The position numbers were made by a program, and so were the translations under genes. A stretch of 64,000 bases of DNA from Polymorphospora lycopeni (lineage in GTDB: Bacteria; Actinomycetota; Actinomycetes; Mycobacteriales; Micromonosporaceae): NCBI RefSeq assembly GCF_042237075.1, contig NZ_JBCGDC010000007.1, forward strand, positions 50,291 to 114,290, given 5' to 3'. Under the pieces are notes generated by a model that ran no database searches, was not told the origin of the DNA, and saw nothing but the letters and a program-made list of their open reading frames with translations. Each line of letters starts with the position of its first letter. Position 1 is the first letter of the stretch. Shown here in pieces: positions 1 to 8,731 of this stretch.

Positions 1-2
1 GG

Positions 3-617
3 GCGGCACTGCCCCGGCTCGCCCCGCAGCGGCTGCCCGAGGCGGTCGCGTACGCCCGCCGGGCGGTGTGCGGGCTCCTCACCGGCCGCCCCGCGCTGGT
101 GCACCAGATGCCGAACAACGAAGCCCGCCGGGGCGGCCCCTGGCCGTCACCGCGCAGTTGGCAGATGGCGCTGTGCCTGATCGCGTTCGCCACCGCGGCC
201 GGGTCCTCGCGGGAGGTCCTGTCCTTGTTGGTCAGAGGGACCGTCGGGGACGGGCCGGGGCTCGAACTGCTCGCCAGCCTGGACCGGATGGATCTTCCCG
301 ATCCCGAGACGCTGCTGGCCGCCCCGGCAACGGCCGAACTGCCCGAACGGGGCGACCTGCGCCAGGCCGTACTCGACGCTGTGGTCGCGGCGGTCCGGGA
401 GCGTCCGGACCGGGCCCGCTGGGACGCGGCGTGGAACCTTCTCGTACGGGCCCTGGAGACCGGGGCCCCGGACCTCGTGGTCGTCCCCGCGACCACGCTC
501 GCCGCGCTGCGGCAGCCGGACTGGGACGTCCCGGCGGCGATCGAGCGCCTCACCGGAGTGGTGTCGCTGAGCCGGCGCGCCGACCGGGTCGCGGCGGCGG
601 TCGGGAGCGGCCGATGA
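3..617 (+). CDS. C-terminal part of an ATPase-like protein (5' end outside window)
   Basis: The reading frame is open from the first bases of the window to a TGA at 615-617, so this is the 3' end of a longer gene. The visible ~204 residues are helical, with repeated leucine/alanine stretches, and contain no Walker motif. The stop overlaps the start of the next gene as ATGA, so the two are translationally coupled. The next product is a vWA/metallopeptidase protein of the DUF2201 type. Its usual upstream partner in bacteria is a MoxR-like AAA ATPase, and I infer that identity here. The inference rests on context, because the catalytic part of the protein is not in view. Confidence 0.55.
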   Translation, partial: AALPRLAPQRLPEAVAYARRAVCGLLTGRPALVHQMPNNEARRGGPWPSPRSWQMALCLIAFATAAGSSREVLSLLVRGTVGDGPGLELLASLDRMDLPDPETLLAAPATAELPERGDLRQAVLDAVVAAVRERPDRARWDAAWNLLVRALETGAPDLVVVPATTLAALRQPDWDVPAAIERLTGVVSLSRRADRVAAAVGSGR

Positions 618-1861
618 CCGCCGCCGTACGGGGTGCACTCGACCTCCAGAAGCTCTTCACCGCCCGGCTGCACGCCGCCCGGGTCCGGCCGTACCTGGCG
701 ACGGCGCTGTTCGCCCTGCATCCGGTGGAGTCACGGCGGGTGCCGACGATGGCGGTGGACCGGCACTGGCGGTGCTACGTGTCGCCGGCGTTCGTGGACC
801 GCACCCCGGTCGAGGAGTTGGCCGGCGTGTGGGTGCACGAGGTCTCGCACCTGCTGCGTGACCACCACGGCCGCGGCGACCGGATCGCGTCGCAACAGGG
901 CCTGACCGGCCGGGGTGAACGGCTGCGGATGAACATCGCGGCCGACTGCGAGATCAACGACGACGTGTACGGCGACGGACTCGTCCGCCCCGAAGGCGCC
1001 GTCGACCCGGCTCTCCTGAGGCTGCCCGAGGGGAAGCTGATGGAGGAGTACCTGACCATGTTCCGGCTCGGACCACACACCCAGGGCCTGGTCTGGCTGG
1101 ACTGTGGCAGTGGCGCCGACGGGCTGGAACGGGAATGGGACCTCGGGGCGGCCGGCGCGTACGGGCTCAGCGACCAGGAACGGGACGCGGTCCGGTTCCG
1201 GGTCGCGCAGGGCCTCACGGGACAACCGGGTGACGCCCCGAAAGGGTGGCGACGCTGGGCGGAGGAGGCGTTCCACCCGCCGCAGCCGTGGCGGGACCTG
1301 CTGGGGGCGGCGGTCCGCTCGGCCGCCTCCAGCGCCGGTGCGGGCGAGGACTACACGTACGGCCGGCCGTCGCGACGGTCCACCAGCCTGCCCGGCATCG
1401 TCCTGCCGAGCCTGCGGCGCAGGCCACCCCGGGTCTCGGTGGTCGTCGACACGTCCGGGTCGGTCAGCGACGCCGAACTCGGCAGCGCGCTGCTCGAGGT
1501 CGCCGCGATCGCCCGCGCACTGGGCGGTCGACGCGACCTGGTCACCGTGCTGTCGTGCGATGCCGCGGCCCACCTGGTACGCCCGGTGTGCCGCGCCGAG
1601 AACATCCCGCTGGTCGGCGGCGGCGGCACCGACCTGCGTACCGGCTTCGCCAGGGCGCTGCGGGCGACGCCCCGGCCGGACGTCATCGTGGCGCTGACCG
1701 ACGGGCAGACCCCCTGGCCGGACCGACAGCCGCCGTGCCGGACCGTGGTGGGCCTGTTTCCCCGGCACAGAGCCGCGTGGGACGAGGAGGATCCCGACTA
1801 CGTACCGGACACGCCGCCGAACTGGGCCCGGGTCGTCACCATCGGCCCCCAGCCGCGCTGA
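614..1861 (+). CDS. vWA-domain protein with metallopeptidase-like N-terminus (DUF2201 type)
   Basis: A 415-residue protein. The N-terminal half carries HEVSH at about residue 75, within VHEVSHLLRDHH, a zinc-metallopeptidase HExxH motif. The C-terminal third has the MIDAS motif DTSGS within VVVDTSGSVSD and later GGGGTDL, typical of von Willebrand A domains. This order matches the DUF2201/vWA-like metallopeptidase family, which works with MoxR-type AAA ATPases, probably to remodel or insert metal into partner proteins. The ATG at 614 is chosen because it overlaps the upstream stop (ATGA). A longer version of the frame starting near 68 would read arginine- and glycine-rich shadow sequence through the upstream gene and is not credible. 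Substrate unknown. Confidence 0.8.
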   Translation: MTAAVRGALDLQKLFTARLHAARVRPYLATALFALHPVESRRVPTMAVDRHWRCYVSPAFVDRTPVEELAGVWVHEVSHLLRDHHGRGDRIASQQGLTGRGERLRMNIAADCEINDDVYGDGLVRPEGAVDPALLRLPEGKLMEEYLTMFRLGPHTQGLVWLDCGSGADGLEREWDLGAAGAYGLSDQERDAVRFRVAQGLTGQPGDAPKGWRRWAEEAFHPPQPWRDLLGAAVRSAASSAGAGEDYTYGRPSRRSTSLPGIVLPSLRRRPPRVSVVVDTSGSVSDAELGSALLEVAAIARALGGRRDLVTVLSCDAAAHLVRPVCRAENIPLVGGGGTDLRTGFARALRATPRPDVIVALTDGQTPWPDRQPPCRTVVGLFPRHRAAWDEEDPDYVPDTPPNWARVVTIGPQPR

Positions 1862-1896
1862 ACCCGCCGCCGGCAGCGGCGGGTAGGGCGGCGGGC

Positions 1897-2856
1897 TCAG
1901 TAGCCGACCGTGCGGTGCAGCCGGAGGAACGTCTCGGCGAAGCCGAGCCTCGGCCAGGTACGCGAGGACAGCAGGTTGGTCACCCGCCAGTCGGTGACCA
2001 CGCTGTCGAAGCCGCTGTCGACCGACCAGTCGATGACGGCCTCAGCGAGCGCCCGGCCGGCGCCGGCACCCCGGGCGTGCGGATACACCGCGGCGTACGC
2101 GAGGAAGCCGGCGTTGTCCGGGAGGGCCAGGCTCAGGTGGCTGCTCGACTTCTCCAGCGCGCACCCGATGGCGGAGCCGATCACCTTGCCGTCGCGTTCG
2201 GCGACGAAGGTGGCGTATTCCGGGTTGCCGATGTCGTCTTCCCAGTCGGCGAGGCTCTCCTCGACCGTCCCGACCCGGCCGGCCGAGAACGTCGGGGCCA
2301 GGCCGTGGTGGAGTGGCAGTTCGAGGTCGAGCCGGGCGAGGTCCGGGATGTCGGCGCGGGTGGCCCGGCGCGCCGACACCCCTCCGGCCGGCGCCAGCCT
2401 TTCCGCCGGTCGGATGGCGTGCGCGTGCTGCTGGCCGAAGCCCAGCCGGAACCAGGCACGGACCAGGTCCTCGTCATGGGACGGCACGATGACATAGTGC
2501 GCGGTACGGCCCTCGTCGACCCAGCGGGTCGCGGCGACGGCGTACAGGTCGCGCATCACCTCGGCGTCGGTGACCGCCTGCCCGGCCGCCTCGACCCAGA
2601 CGTTCGGCCCCCACAGCGGCGACGTCTTCGGGGCGCCGAGCAGGAATCCGACCGGTACGCCGGCCCGGAACGCGACCGCGCCGGACGCGTCCTCGGTCTC
2701 GTGGACGGCGGTCAACTCCGCGACGGCGGCGTCGGCGTCTTCGAAGCGCGGCGACAGCAGCGGCTGGGCGAGCCGGTGGCGGCGGTGCCGGTCGGCCAGC
2801 AACACGCCGCAGCCGGCCAGGTCGGCGGCCTCGAGCGGGCGAACCTCTAGGGACAT
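1897..2856 (-). CDS. Double-domain GNAT N-acetyltransferase
   Basis: A 319-residue protein with two GNAT-like halves. The C-terminal half contains FVAERDGKVIGSAIG followed by AYAAVYPHARGAGAGRAL, the acetyl-CoA pyrophosphate-binding loop of the Q/RxxGxG/A type. The N-terminal half has a similar but weaker pattern around GAVAFRAGVPVGFLLGA, so it may be a degenerate non-catalytic repeat. The start at MSLEVRPLEAADL is preferred over an ATG 12 codons upstream because the first GNAT strand normally begins within a few residues of the start. It lies on the opposite strand to, and 36 bp beyond, the vWA gene, so the two converge. Acetyl acceptor unknown. Confidence 0.85.
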   Translation of the reverse strand: MSLEVRPLEAADLAGCGVLLADRHRRHRLAQPLLSPRFEDADAAVAELTAVHETEDASGAVAFRAGVPVGFLLGAPKTSPLWGPNVWVEAAGQAVTDAEVMRDLYAVAATRWVDEGRTAHYVIVPSHDEDLVRAWFRLGFGQQHAHAIRPAERLAPAGGVSARRATRADIPDLARLDLELPLHHGLAPTFSAGRVGTVEESLADWEDDIGNPEYATFVAERDGKVIGSAIGCALEKSSSHLSLALPDNAGFLAYAAVYPHARGAGAGRALAEAVIDWSVDSGFDSVVTDWRVTNLLSSRTWPRLGFAETFLRLHRTVGY

Positions 2857-2923
2857 GGCCGGCACGGTATACACGCGCGGCCCGGTCGGCATTCGGTTTT
2901 CGCTCGAGCTCGGCCCGGCGTCG

Positions 2924-3460
2924 TCACTCGGGCAGAAAGCTGGCCGACCAGTTCTCGAACCGTTCGCCGTACTCGTCCCGGGCGGTGGCGACGACCGCGT
3001 CCGGGTCGTCCGCGGGGGTCAACCCGAAGTGCTCGGCCAACCAGGCGACGTAGTCGGCGTGGCCGGAACGGTGCTCGTGGTCGTCGCCGCGGTAGAAGTA
3101 GGCGTCGTCCCAGCCGACGGTGATCTCGCAGTCGTAGCCGACGAGTCGGAACAGTTCCCGCAGGTCGCGGGCGACGACGTGCTGGCCGCCCTCGTCGCCG
3201 AAGACGACGACCGGCAGGCTCGCCAGGTCGGCGCGGTCGTCGATCCGCCACAGGGCGTAGAACGAACCGCCGTCGGTGGCCCGGGCGAACGGCACCAGCC
3301 GGTCGAGGAAGTCGGGATCGTCCGACCAGCCGGCCGCCAGCCCGGACGTGTCGTCGTACTCGAAAAGCCCGAAGCCGTCGGCATACTGACCGAACCCGAC
3401 ACGGTCCTGGAACGCCTTCAGCAGATTGAGTTCGGGAACCGGCGAGTAGTCGGCGGCCAC
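2924..3460 (-). CDS. Uncharacterised acidic protein (178 aa)
   Basis: An acidic 178-residue cytoplasmic protein rich in aspartate and tryptophan, with no signal peptide or membrane segment. The segment SLPVVVFGDEGGQHVVA and the preceding FYALWRID resemble the alternating strands of SMI1/KNR4 (SUKH) proteins, a group often found as immunity proteins. The resemblance is weak and I do not assign the family. The start at MAADYSPVPEL follows a plausible purine-rich stretch. The upstream acetyltransferase lies in the same direction but the gap is about 70 bp, so an operon is possible but not shown. Confidence 0.65.
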   Translation of the reverse strand: MAADYSPVPELNLLKAFQDRVGFGQYADGFGLFEYDDTSGLAAGWSDDPDFLDRLVPFARATDGGSFYALWRIDDRADLASLPVVVFGDEGGQHVVARDLRELFRLVGYDCEITVGWDDAYFYRGDDHEHRSGHADYVAWLAEHFGLTPADDPDAVVATARDEYGERFENWSASFLPE

Positions 3461-3547
3461 GGGTCCTCCACAAGATCGACTGTACGGCCGAGCGTACCGG
3501 TGTCTCCGCGCCGGACGACCGTCATGGGTGACCGGCGAGTGCCAACG

Positions 3548-3868
3548 TCAGCCGGCCGAGTTCCGCTTCCGCCCCTTGCCCCAGTTTCGGGCCTTGTCCC
3601 AGGACATCAGGGCGTCGTGGGTCACCAGGGATATGCCCAGGCAGATACTCCCGATCGCGATGGCCATGGAGATCAGTGCCACGGCACCGGTGGTGTGTGC
3701 CGCAACCTGCACCAGGGTGAGCCCCAGTCCGTTGAGCAGGCACAAGACAGCAAAGCCCCGACTCGCCCCCGGGAATGGTGGCGCCGCACCGGTCACGAGG
3801 GCCAGGAGACCTGCCCCGACAAAACAGCCTCCCAGAAACAACCCGAACGCTGTCAGGAAAGGGGACAC
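3548..3868 (-). CDS. Small membrane protein, unknown function (106 aa)
   Basis: A 106-residue protein with three hydrophobic segments, at about residues 3-27, 36-57 and 60-82. A positively charged tail (KARNWGKGRKRN) probably faces the cytoplasm. No family is recognised. The strand, hydrophobic periodicity and GC-rich third positions support real coding. It lies 87 bp downstream of the previous minus-strand gene, and nothing in the neighbourhood suggests a function. Confidence 0.6.
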   Translation of the reverse strand: MSPFLTAFGLFLGGCFVGAGLLALVTGAAPPFPGASRGFAVLCLLNGLGLTLVQVAAHTTGAVALISMAIAIGSICLGISLVTHDALMSWDKARNWGKGRKRNSAG

Positions 3869-3870
3869 AC

Positions 3871-4296
3871 CTAAATCTTCACATGCGATACTGAAACGTC
3901 CTGTCCCGTACCTGCCGCCCGATCGCGACCCACCGGCGACGGCCGGGGGCCGACGTCTATCGATCCCGCCGTTCCCGCTCCGGCTCGCCCGGAGTTCTTC
4001 CTCGCGACGCCGCCCTCCCCGGTGAGTCCGACCCGCACGTGGTCCTCGATCAGTGGCGAACCCGCCAGCGGGTGATCGTCCGGGATAGGTTCCATGGTCA
4101 ACCAGCCGTTCCTGGCCGTTTCGGCCGCGAAGTCGGCGAGCACCCCCAGCCCCGCTTCGCTCATCTCGGGCTCCGGCAGCACCTTGGCGTGGGTATCCGG
4201 CTCGCCCGCGTCGGCGAGGACGAGCCGGGTCAGGTCGTAGCCCGGAAACCGGCGAGGCATCCCCGGCGGCAACGTCCGGAACACCACCCGGTGTTC
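3871..4296 (-). other. Possible degraded reading frame
   Basis: The minus-strand stretch around 4000-4296 reads as a credible protein segment (DLTRLVLADAGEPD and GWLTMEPIPDDHPLAG). Its downstream end becomes low-complexity glycine/arginine sequence, and upstream it runs into the start of the plus-strand glycosyltransferase gene. No family is recognised. It may be the remnant of a gene cut by a deletion or frameshift, or a chance open frame in GC-rich DNA. Confidence 0.3.
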
Positions 4297-4409
4297 CGGC
4301 GTGTCCGTGGGTACCTGGCTATGCGGGACTCTCGACCGGGGCCGATCCGTGACTGCCGACAGGACGTTTTGGGGCAGCGGCCGAGCAGGCTGGCAGCCAT
4401 CATGGGAAC

Positions 4410-5960
4410 ATGGCCGAATCAGTCGCCGACCTGGCTCGCCCATCTCGTGAGGAGCCCGGACCGGCCAGCGCCCCACCCGCTCCCGGTCCACGGGCCTACG
4501 GTCCCTGGCTGGTCGCCAGCGGGGTGATCGTCACGCTCCTGGTCCTCTCCAACCGCTACGGCTACCACCGCGACGAGCTCTACTTCCTGATCGCCGGCCG
4601 GAACCTCGACTGGGGCTACGTCGACCAGGGCCCACTGGTGCCGGCCCTGGCCCGGCTCGTCGATGCCGTGGCGCCCGGCAACCTGGTGGCGCTGCGTACC
4701 CCGTCGGCGTTCATTGCCGGCGGGTGCGTTCTGCTCGTGGCCGCGCTCGCCCACGAGTTCGGAGCGGGACGGGGCGCGCAGACCTTCGCGGCGTTCCTCG
4801 CCGGCAGTTCCGGCCTGGTGCTGGCCAGCGGCCACCTGCTCAGCACCACCACCGTCGACATGCTCGTCTGGCTGGCCGCGGCGCTGTGCACGGCCCGGCT
4901 ACTGCGCACCGGCGACACCCGCTGGGCACTCGGCATCGGGCTCGTGCTCGGCGCCGGCATGCTCAACAAGCTGCTGCCCGCGCTGCTGGGCGTCGGCCTG
5001 CTCGCGGGGGTGGCGATCGCCGGGCCCCGCCGGCTACTGCGCGACCGGTGGGTGCTCGCCGGCTTCGGCGTCGCCCTGCTGCTCGCCGCGCCCAGTCTGG
5101 TCTGGCAGGCCACGCACGGCTTCCCGCAGTTGTCCGTGGCCGCATCCATCTCCGGCGGCGACAGCTCCTACAGTGGGCGGCTCGACGCACTGGCCCTGCA
5201 GTTCGTCATCATCAGCCCCTACGCCGTGCCCATCTGGATCGCCGGCCTGGTGGCGCTGCTGCGACGCCCCCAGTGGCGGGCCTACCGGGCGCTGGCCTGG
5301 GCCTGGCTGGTGGTCGTCGCCGTGGTGCTGCTCGCCGGCGGCAAGGGCTACTACGACGCCCCACTGCTACTGGTGCTCACCGCCGCCGGCGCTATAGTCA
5401 CCGCCGCCTGGGCCACCCGCCGCGCCAGCGTGCTGCGTCGGACGCTGCTGGTGGCCGGTGCGCTGCTGTTCGTCGCCCCGAACGGCGTGCTGCTGCTGCC
5501 CACCCTGCCCGCCGACCGCCTGCCCGGCTTCGTGGTCGACGTGAACTACGACGCGGGCGAGACGATCGGCTGGCCCGCGTTCGCCGACTCCCTCGCCGCC
5601 GTGCACCAGGCACTCCCCGCCGAGCAGCGACAGCGCGCGGTGATCCTCACCGCCAACTACGGCGAGGCCGGCGCCGTCGCCCGCTACGGTCCGGCGCGGG
5701 GCCTGCCACCGGCGTACTCCGGACACAACAGCATGGCCGACTTCGGCCGCCCTCCGGCCGACGCCGACGTGGTGATCGCCGTTGGCTGGAACCGTCCCGA
5801 CCAGTTACAACAGTGGTTCACCACCGTCAACCTGGCCGGCCGTGTCGACCAGCGGGTCGAGGTCGACAACGACGAGAACGGTGGCCCGATCTGGCTCTGC
5901 GTCGGGCTGCGCCGGCCGTGGGCCGACGTCTGGCAGGCCGAGGTACGCCACGCCGGCTGA
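4410..5960 (+). CDS. GT39-type integral membrane glycosyltransferase
   Basis: A 516-residue multi-pass membrane protein. After the first membrane segment comes RYGYHRDELYFLIAGRNLDW, containing the acidic HRDE pair typical of PMT/ArnT-like GT39 transferases, which take sugar from a polyprenyl-phosphate donor on the outer face of the membrane. About ten hydrophobic helices follow, then a soluble C-terminal domain from about residue 385. The family length is usual. It is flanked by a converging, poorly coding stretch at its 5' side and by the left boundary repeat of the Wadjet island 17 bp after its stop. It is probably the last native chromosomal gene before the island. Acceptor not predictable. 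Confidence 0.85.
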   Translation: MAESVADLARPSREEPGPASAPPAPGPRAYGPWLVASGVIVTLLVLSNRYGYHRDELYFLIAGRNLDWGYVDQGPLVPALARLVDAVAPGNLVALRTPSAFIAGGCVLLVAALAHEFGAGRGAQTFAAFLAGSSGLVLASGHLLSTTTVDMLVWLAAALCTARLLRTGDTRWALGIGLVLGAGMLNKLLPALLGVGLLAGVAIAGPRRLLRDRWVLAGFGVALLLAAPSLVWQATHGFPQLSVAASISGGDSSYSGRLDALALQFVIISPYAVPIWIAGLVALLRRPQWRAYRALAWAWLVVVAVVLLAGGKGYYDAPLLLVLTAAGAIVTAAWATRRASVLRRTLLVAGALLFVAPNGVLLLPTLPADRLPGFVVDVNYDAGETIGWPAFADSLAAVHQALPAEQRQRAVILTANYGEAGAVARYGPARGLPPAYSGHNSMADFGRPPADADVVIAVGWNRPDQLQQWFTTVNLAGRVDQRVEVDNDENGGPIWLCVGLRRPWADVWQAEVRHAG

Positions 5961-5976
5961 TCGCCGGCAGTAGCTC

Positions 5977-6044
5977 GTCACGATCGACTCAACGGTCCAA
6001 CGGGGTCGCGGGAGTTCATATGTCGGCGAGCAATCCCCCCAGGT
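5977..6044. repeat. Left boundary repeat of the 6.0-17.4 kb island
   Basis: About 66 bp here match 17368-17433 in the same orientation, with a few substitutions and single-base indels. Shared blocks include GATCGACTCAACGG, GGGTCGCGGGAGT and CAATCCCCC. Homology stops at nearly the same base on the left side in both copies. Read on the minus strand the repeat looks like the start of a gene (ATG, then NSRDPVGP), but a single-base deletion in this copy breaks the frame. Either an element-end duplication or two truncated copies of one gene start would explain it. Confidence 0.6.
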
Positions 6045-6361
6045 CACATCCCCGGAGACCGTGAACCAACCCGGGCCACTGATCGGACCCACTCTATTCT
6101 TCCGCCTGGGTAAGGCCGAGGGCCGACAGCGCGTCGGCTACCGCCGTCCGGTGCCCGGCCCCCACTCTGGGGGGCAGTGTCGGCGCACCATCAGTGACAG
6201 CGACCGGGTGTGTCGTCAGCGGACGGTGCCGGAGTAGGCGACGGTCAGCTCACCTTCGCCCTGCCCCCGAGCGAGATCGAGGCGGGCGGTCGGAGAACGG
6301 ACGGCCGGTTCGGGCAGAGCGCGGACCAACTGTGGCAGCCTCATCCGGCCCACGTTCGCCC
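6045..6361. other. Intergenic stretch, no supported gene
   Basis: About 315 bp between the left boundary repeat and an integrase fragment. I see no open frame with protein-like content and no RNA gene. It is probably scar sequence of a decayed element. Confidence 0.4.
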
Positions 6362-6490
6362 CTAGCCGGGCAACGAGCCGCGCGCTGGCCTGTCCGCCAG
6401 AGCCAGCGCGATCGCCTCCAGTACCCGCCGGGCCAGCGTCACGCCGTCCGGGCGCTTCGCGTAGATCCTGAGCAGCACGTCGTTCGAGGC
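6362..6490 (-). pseudogene. Relic of a tyrosine integrase C-terminus
   Basis: The minus strand reads NDVLLRIYAKRPDGVTLARR then VLEAIALAL before a TAG at 6362-6364. This resembles the tail of actinobacterial phage/element integrases, where the catalytic tyrosine region is followed by a segment like VLLRVYAKCLDG and a helical end. Everything upstream is missing, with a stop directly before it, so it is dead. Its position beside the boundary repeat fits an integrase that sat next to its attachment site. Confidence 0.5.
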
Positions 6491-6576
6491 TCAGGGCAGG
6501 ATATCGGGGATGGGCTCCCGGCTCGGGAATCGGAGGTCCCACCGCCTTCCAACCGACAGACAGCCGGTGGACCAGT

Positions 6577-7001
6577 GTGGTCAGAGGCACTCTGCGGGAA
6601 CCCGGCGCCTTCGCCGCCCCGGACTCCGCCGTCGAACTACGCGGCTACCCCGCCCCCATCCACCCCGACGGGACGCCATCTGGCGCGCCAAGTGCCACCG
6701 GCTGCCGTTCTTCCTCGAGTACGACGAACTGCTCCGCAAACTCGCCGGCTACCACCGTCTGCTCGCATACGGCGGCCCGCGCTGGCCCGTCCTGATCTGG
6801 CTCCACTCCGCCCGACGCGCCCATCACCTCCACCAACGCCTCGGCGACGACAACCGGTACGTACCCGTGGCCACCGCCAGCCGGGACCACGCCGCGCAGA
6901 CTGGTCTCGGTCCCGCCGGCGCGCTGTGGTGGCTCCACGGTCACGACGGGCTGCTCTCCCTCGCCGACGTCGCCCGCGCGCTCCCTCACTTGCAGCGTTA
7001 G
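6577..7001 (+). pseudogene. Truncated, frameshifted replication-relaxation gene
   Basis: The last ~100 codons (6699-7001) read LPFFLEYDELLRKLAGY, WPVLIWLHSARR and YVPVATASRDHA. These align with PFFVEYD, DKLAGY, WPVLFWLHSAARER and LPVATGARDHA of the intact replication-relaxation protein at 51700-52584. The segment before it (YPAPIHPDG) lies in another frame, so there is a frameshift near 6680, and the N-terminal two thirds are missing. This is a relic of a second integrative element. Its 5' side faces the integrase relic, as if the middle of the element had been deleted. Confidence 0.65.
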
Positions 7002-8314
7002 GCGGCGACCGCAGGGAACACTACGAGCGATCCGTCGCTGCTTCGTTCGATCTCGATCGCAACGTCGGCTTGGTGGGATCCTATGTTGAGGCCGTCGCCC
7101 AGGGCGCGAAGGCGATATGCGGTTTTGAGTAGGTCGTCGACCTCGCCCGGCGTGAACATGATTTTTCGGATACCGCTGTAACGCTTCAACTCGAGAGTCG
7201 ACAGTCGGAGTAGGACCGAGTTGATGCCTGATTCCAACTCGTCGACACGACGTTCGTCGTCGCGTAGCGTGCCGATGAAACTTTTGAACGGATTGTTCGT
7301 TTCCACCAGTTGCGCGTGTTCGACCGCTTGAAGCACGAGCACTCGGCGTTTGAGAGCAATGGCGAGTCGTGCGAGTTCCAGGTGTGCGCGGAACATGCCG
7401 CCTTCCTCGTTGATACCAGGGAAGGACTTCGTCAATGCGCCGACTTCAACCGGACCTTCGGGCAGCGCAGCTATTACACCTTGCCATTTCATAAGCCGAC
7501 GCTTGGTTCGTTCGATCGCCCTGCTGATCGCGTACGACGAGGAATCCAGTCCTAGAGACAGGCCGATTCTGCCCTGGTCGAGGAGAAGCGACGTCGCCTT
7601 GTCGATCGCGTCACGACAACCGTCCAACTCGCTGCGTTCGTTCTCGAGGTTGTCTTCCTGTAACTGCTCCAGGAGGTCGGCGATCCGCTCGATCGCTTTC
7701 TGACGCTGCTGATCAGCGTAGGCGCTGACGCCGACCGCGACGGCCATCAGGACAAGTGGCGCGGCCACCGTCAACGCTCCGGCGCTGGCCGCGGCCACAC
7801 CAGCTGTGGTGGCCGAGCCGGTTGCCGCACCCGCGACAGCGGCCTTGCCGGCAACGGGTACAAACGTGGAAGCAGCCGTTATGCGGCCAGTGGAGTTGAC
7901 CAGCGCGCCGCGAATACCTCCTGCGGCTGCCTTCGAAGCCATGGGCCGGACAAGTCCTTTACCGACCTGCGCGGCGACCTTTGCCGGTACGACCATTCGG
8001 TAGAGCACGTCACCGGTAGCGGCGACGTTCGCCGTCGGAGGCGCCGACTTCGCTGTCTGAGTCACAAGGTGCGACAATTGCTGAGCGAGTGGACTGGCGG
8101 CATGAAGCGGAATTCCGCCGTTCCGATCGCGTTTGGCTGACACCGGGTGCGCTTCCAGGGTGGCGATGGGGGAATCCGCAAGTGTTGCCAGCACTGTTCG
8201 CAATTCTGCGAGTCGATCCGGTGTCATGCACTCATCGCCTAGCACGTCCGGCACGCTCACGGCCTCCGTAGCGAGTGTCCATACCGGCACCGCCGCGTTG
8301 TTATCAGTGGTCAC
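6998..8314 (-). CDS. Uncharacterised membrane-associated helical protein (438 aa)
   Basis: The GTG at 8312-8314 is chosen because GGGGAGGAA stands six bases upstream; the frame continues further upstream without such a signal. The product has an alanine/glycine/valine-rich hydrophobic region at about residues 150-200, containing a likely membrane hairpin, then YADQQRQKAIERIADLLEQL, the start of a long charged helical region, and a basic/acidic C-terminal domain. No family is recognised. It overlaps the end of the replication-relaxation relic and lies upstream of and divergent from the Wadjet operon. It is probably cargo of the same island, and a defence or element-maintenance role is only a guess. 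Confidence 0.65.
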   Translation of the reverse strand: MTTDNNAAVPVWTLATEAVSVPDVLGDECMTPDRLAELRTVLATLADSPIATLEAHPVSAKRDRNGGIPLHAASPLAQQLSHLVTQTAKSAPPTANVAATGDVLYRMVVPAKVAAQVGKGLVRPMASKAAAGGIRGALVNSTGRITAASTFVPVAGKAAVAGAATGSATTAGVAAASAGALTVAAPLVLMAVAVGVSAYADQQRQKAIERIADLLEQLQEDNLENERSELDGCRDAIDKATSLLLDQGRIGLSLGLDSSSYAISRAIERTKRRLMKWQGVIAALPEGPVEVGALTKSFPGINEEGGMFRAHLELARLAIALKRRVLVLQAVEHAQLVETNNPFKSFIGTLRDDERRVDELESGINSVLLRLSTLELKRYSGIRKIMFTPGEVDDLLKTAYRLRALGDGLNIGSHQADVAIEIERSSDGSLVVFPAVAA

Positions 8315-8389
8315 GTCTTGTTCCTCCCCGAAACTGGCATCCACCATAGGCGGTGGCAGCGACGCCAACAACAACCTCAGGGGCTTACC

Positions 8390-8581
8390 GAAGGCCACCT
8401 GGTCTACGCGACCGACCACGAGCCGGAACGGGAGTACCGGCTCGTCGGCAGCGGCGTCCGCGTCATGGCGCACGGGCTGGATCTGGCGGGTCCGTTGAGC
8501 GAACTGCGTGGGCAGATCGAACGTCTCGCGGACCGGGTGGCCCGCGCCGCCGTGACGGCGCGGGCCAACTCGGCTCGGTAG
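8390..8581 (+). other. Possible gene fragment between membrane protein and jetA
   Basis: The plus strand reads a coherent segment (EGHLVYATDHEPEREYRLVG then LSELRGQIERLADRVARAA) ending in a TAG at 8579-8581. It has no start codon with a ribosome site and an abrupt, low-complexity beginning. It may be the 3' remnant of a gene whose start was lost when the neighbouring membrane-protein gene was joined on. Family not recognised. Confidence 0.3.
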
Positions 8582-8731
8582 CCGGCGCGGTGCGGCCGGA
8601 GGAACGCGACCACCGACCGGGTATCCGGCGGGAACGCGCGGTCGGGACCGAGCGCCACGGCCTGGTCGCGAGGTGCGGGCTCACATGCAGCGCCGAAGGG
8701 TCGCCGCGGAGGACTCTGCGATGATGGGTGA

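Noticed and set aside
68..613. A longer N-terminus for the vWA/metallopeptidase gene.
   Set aside because: It overlaps the upstream gene in another frame and reads as arginine/glycine-rich noise; the ATGA overlap gives a better start.
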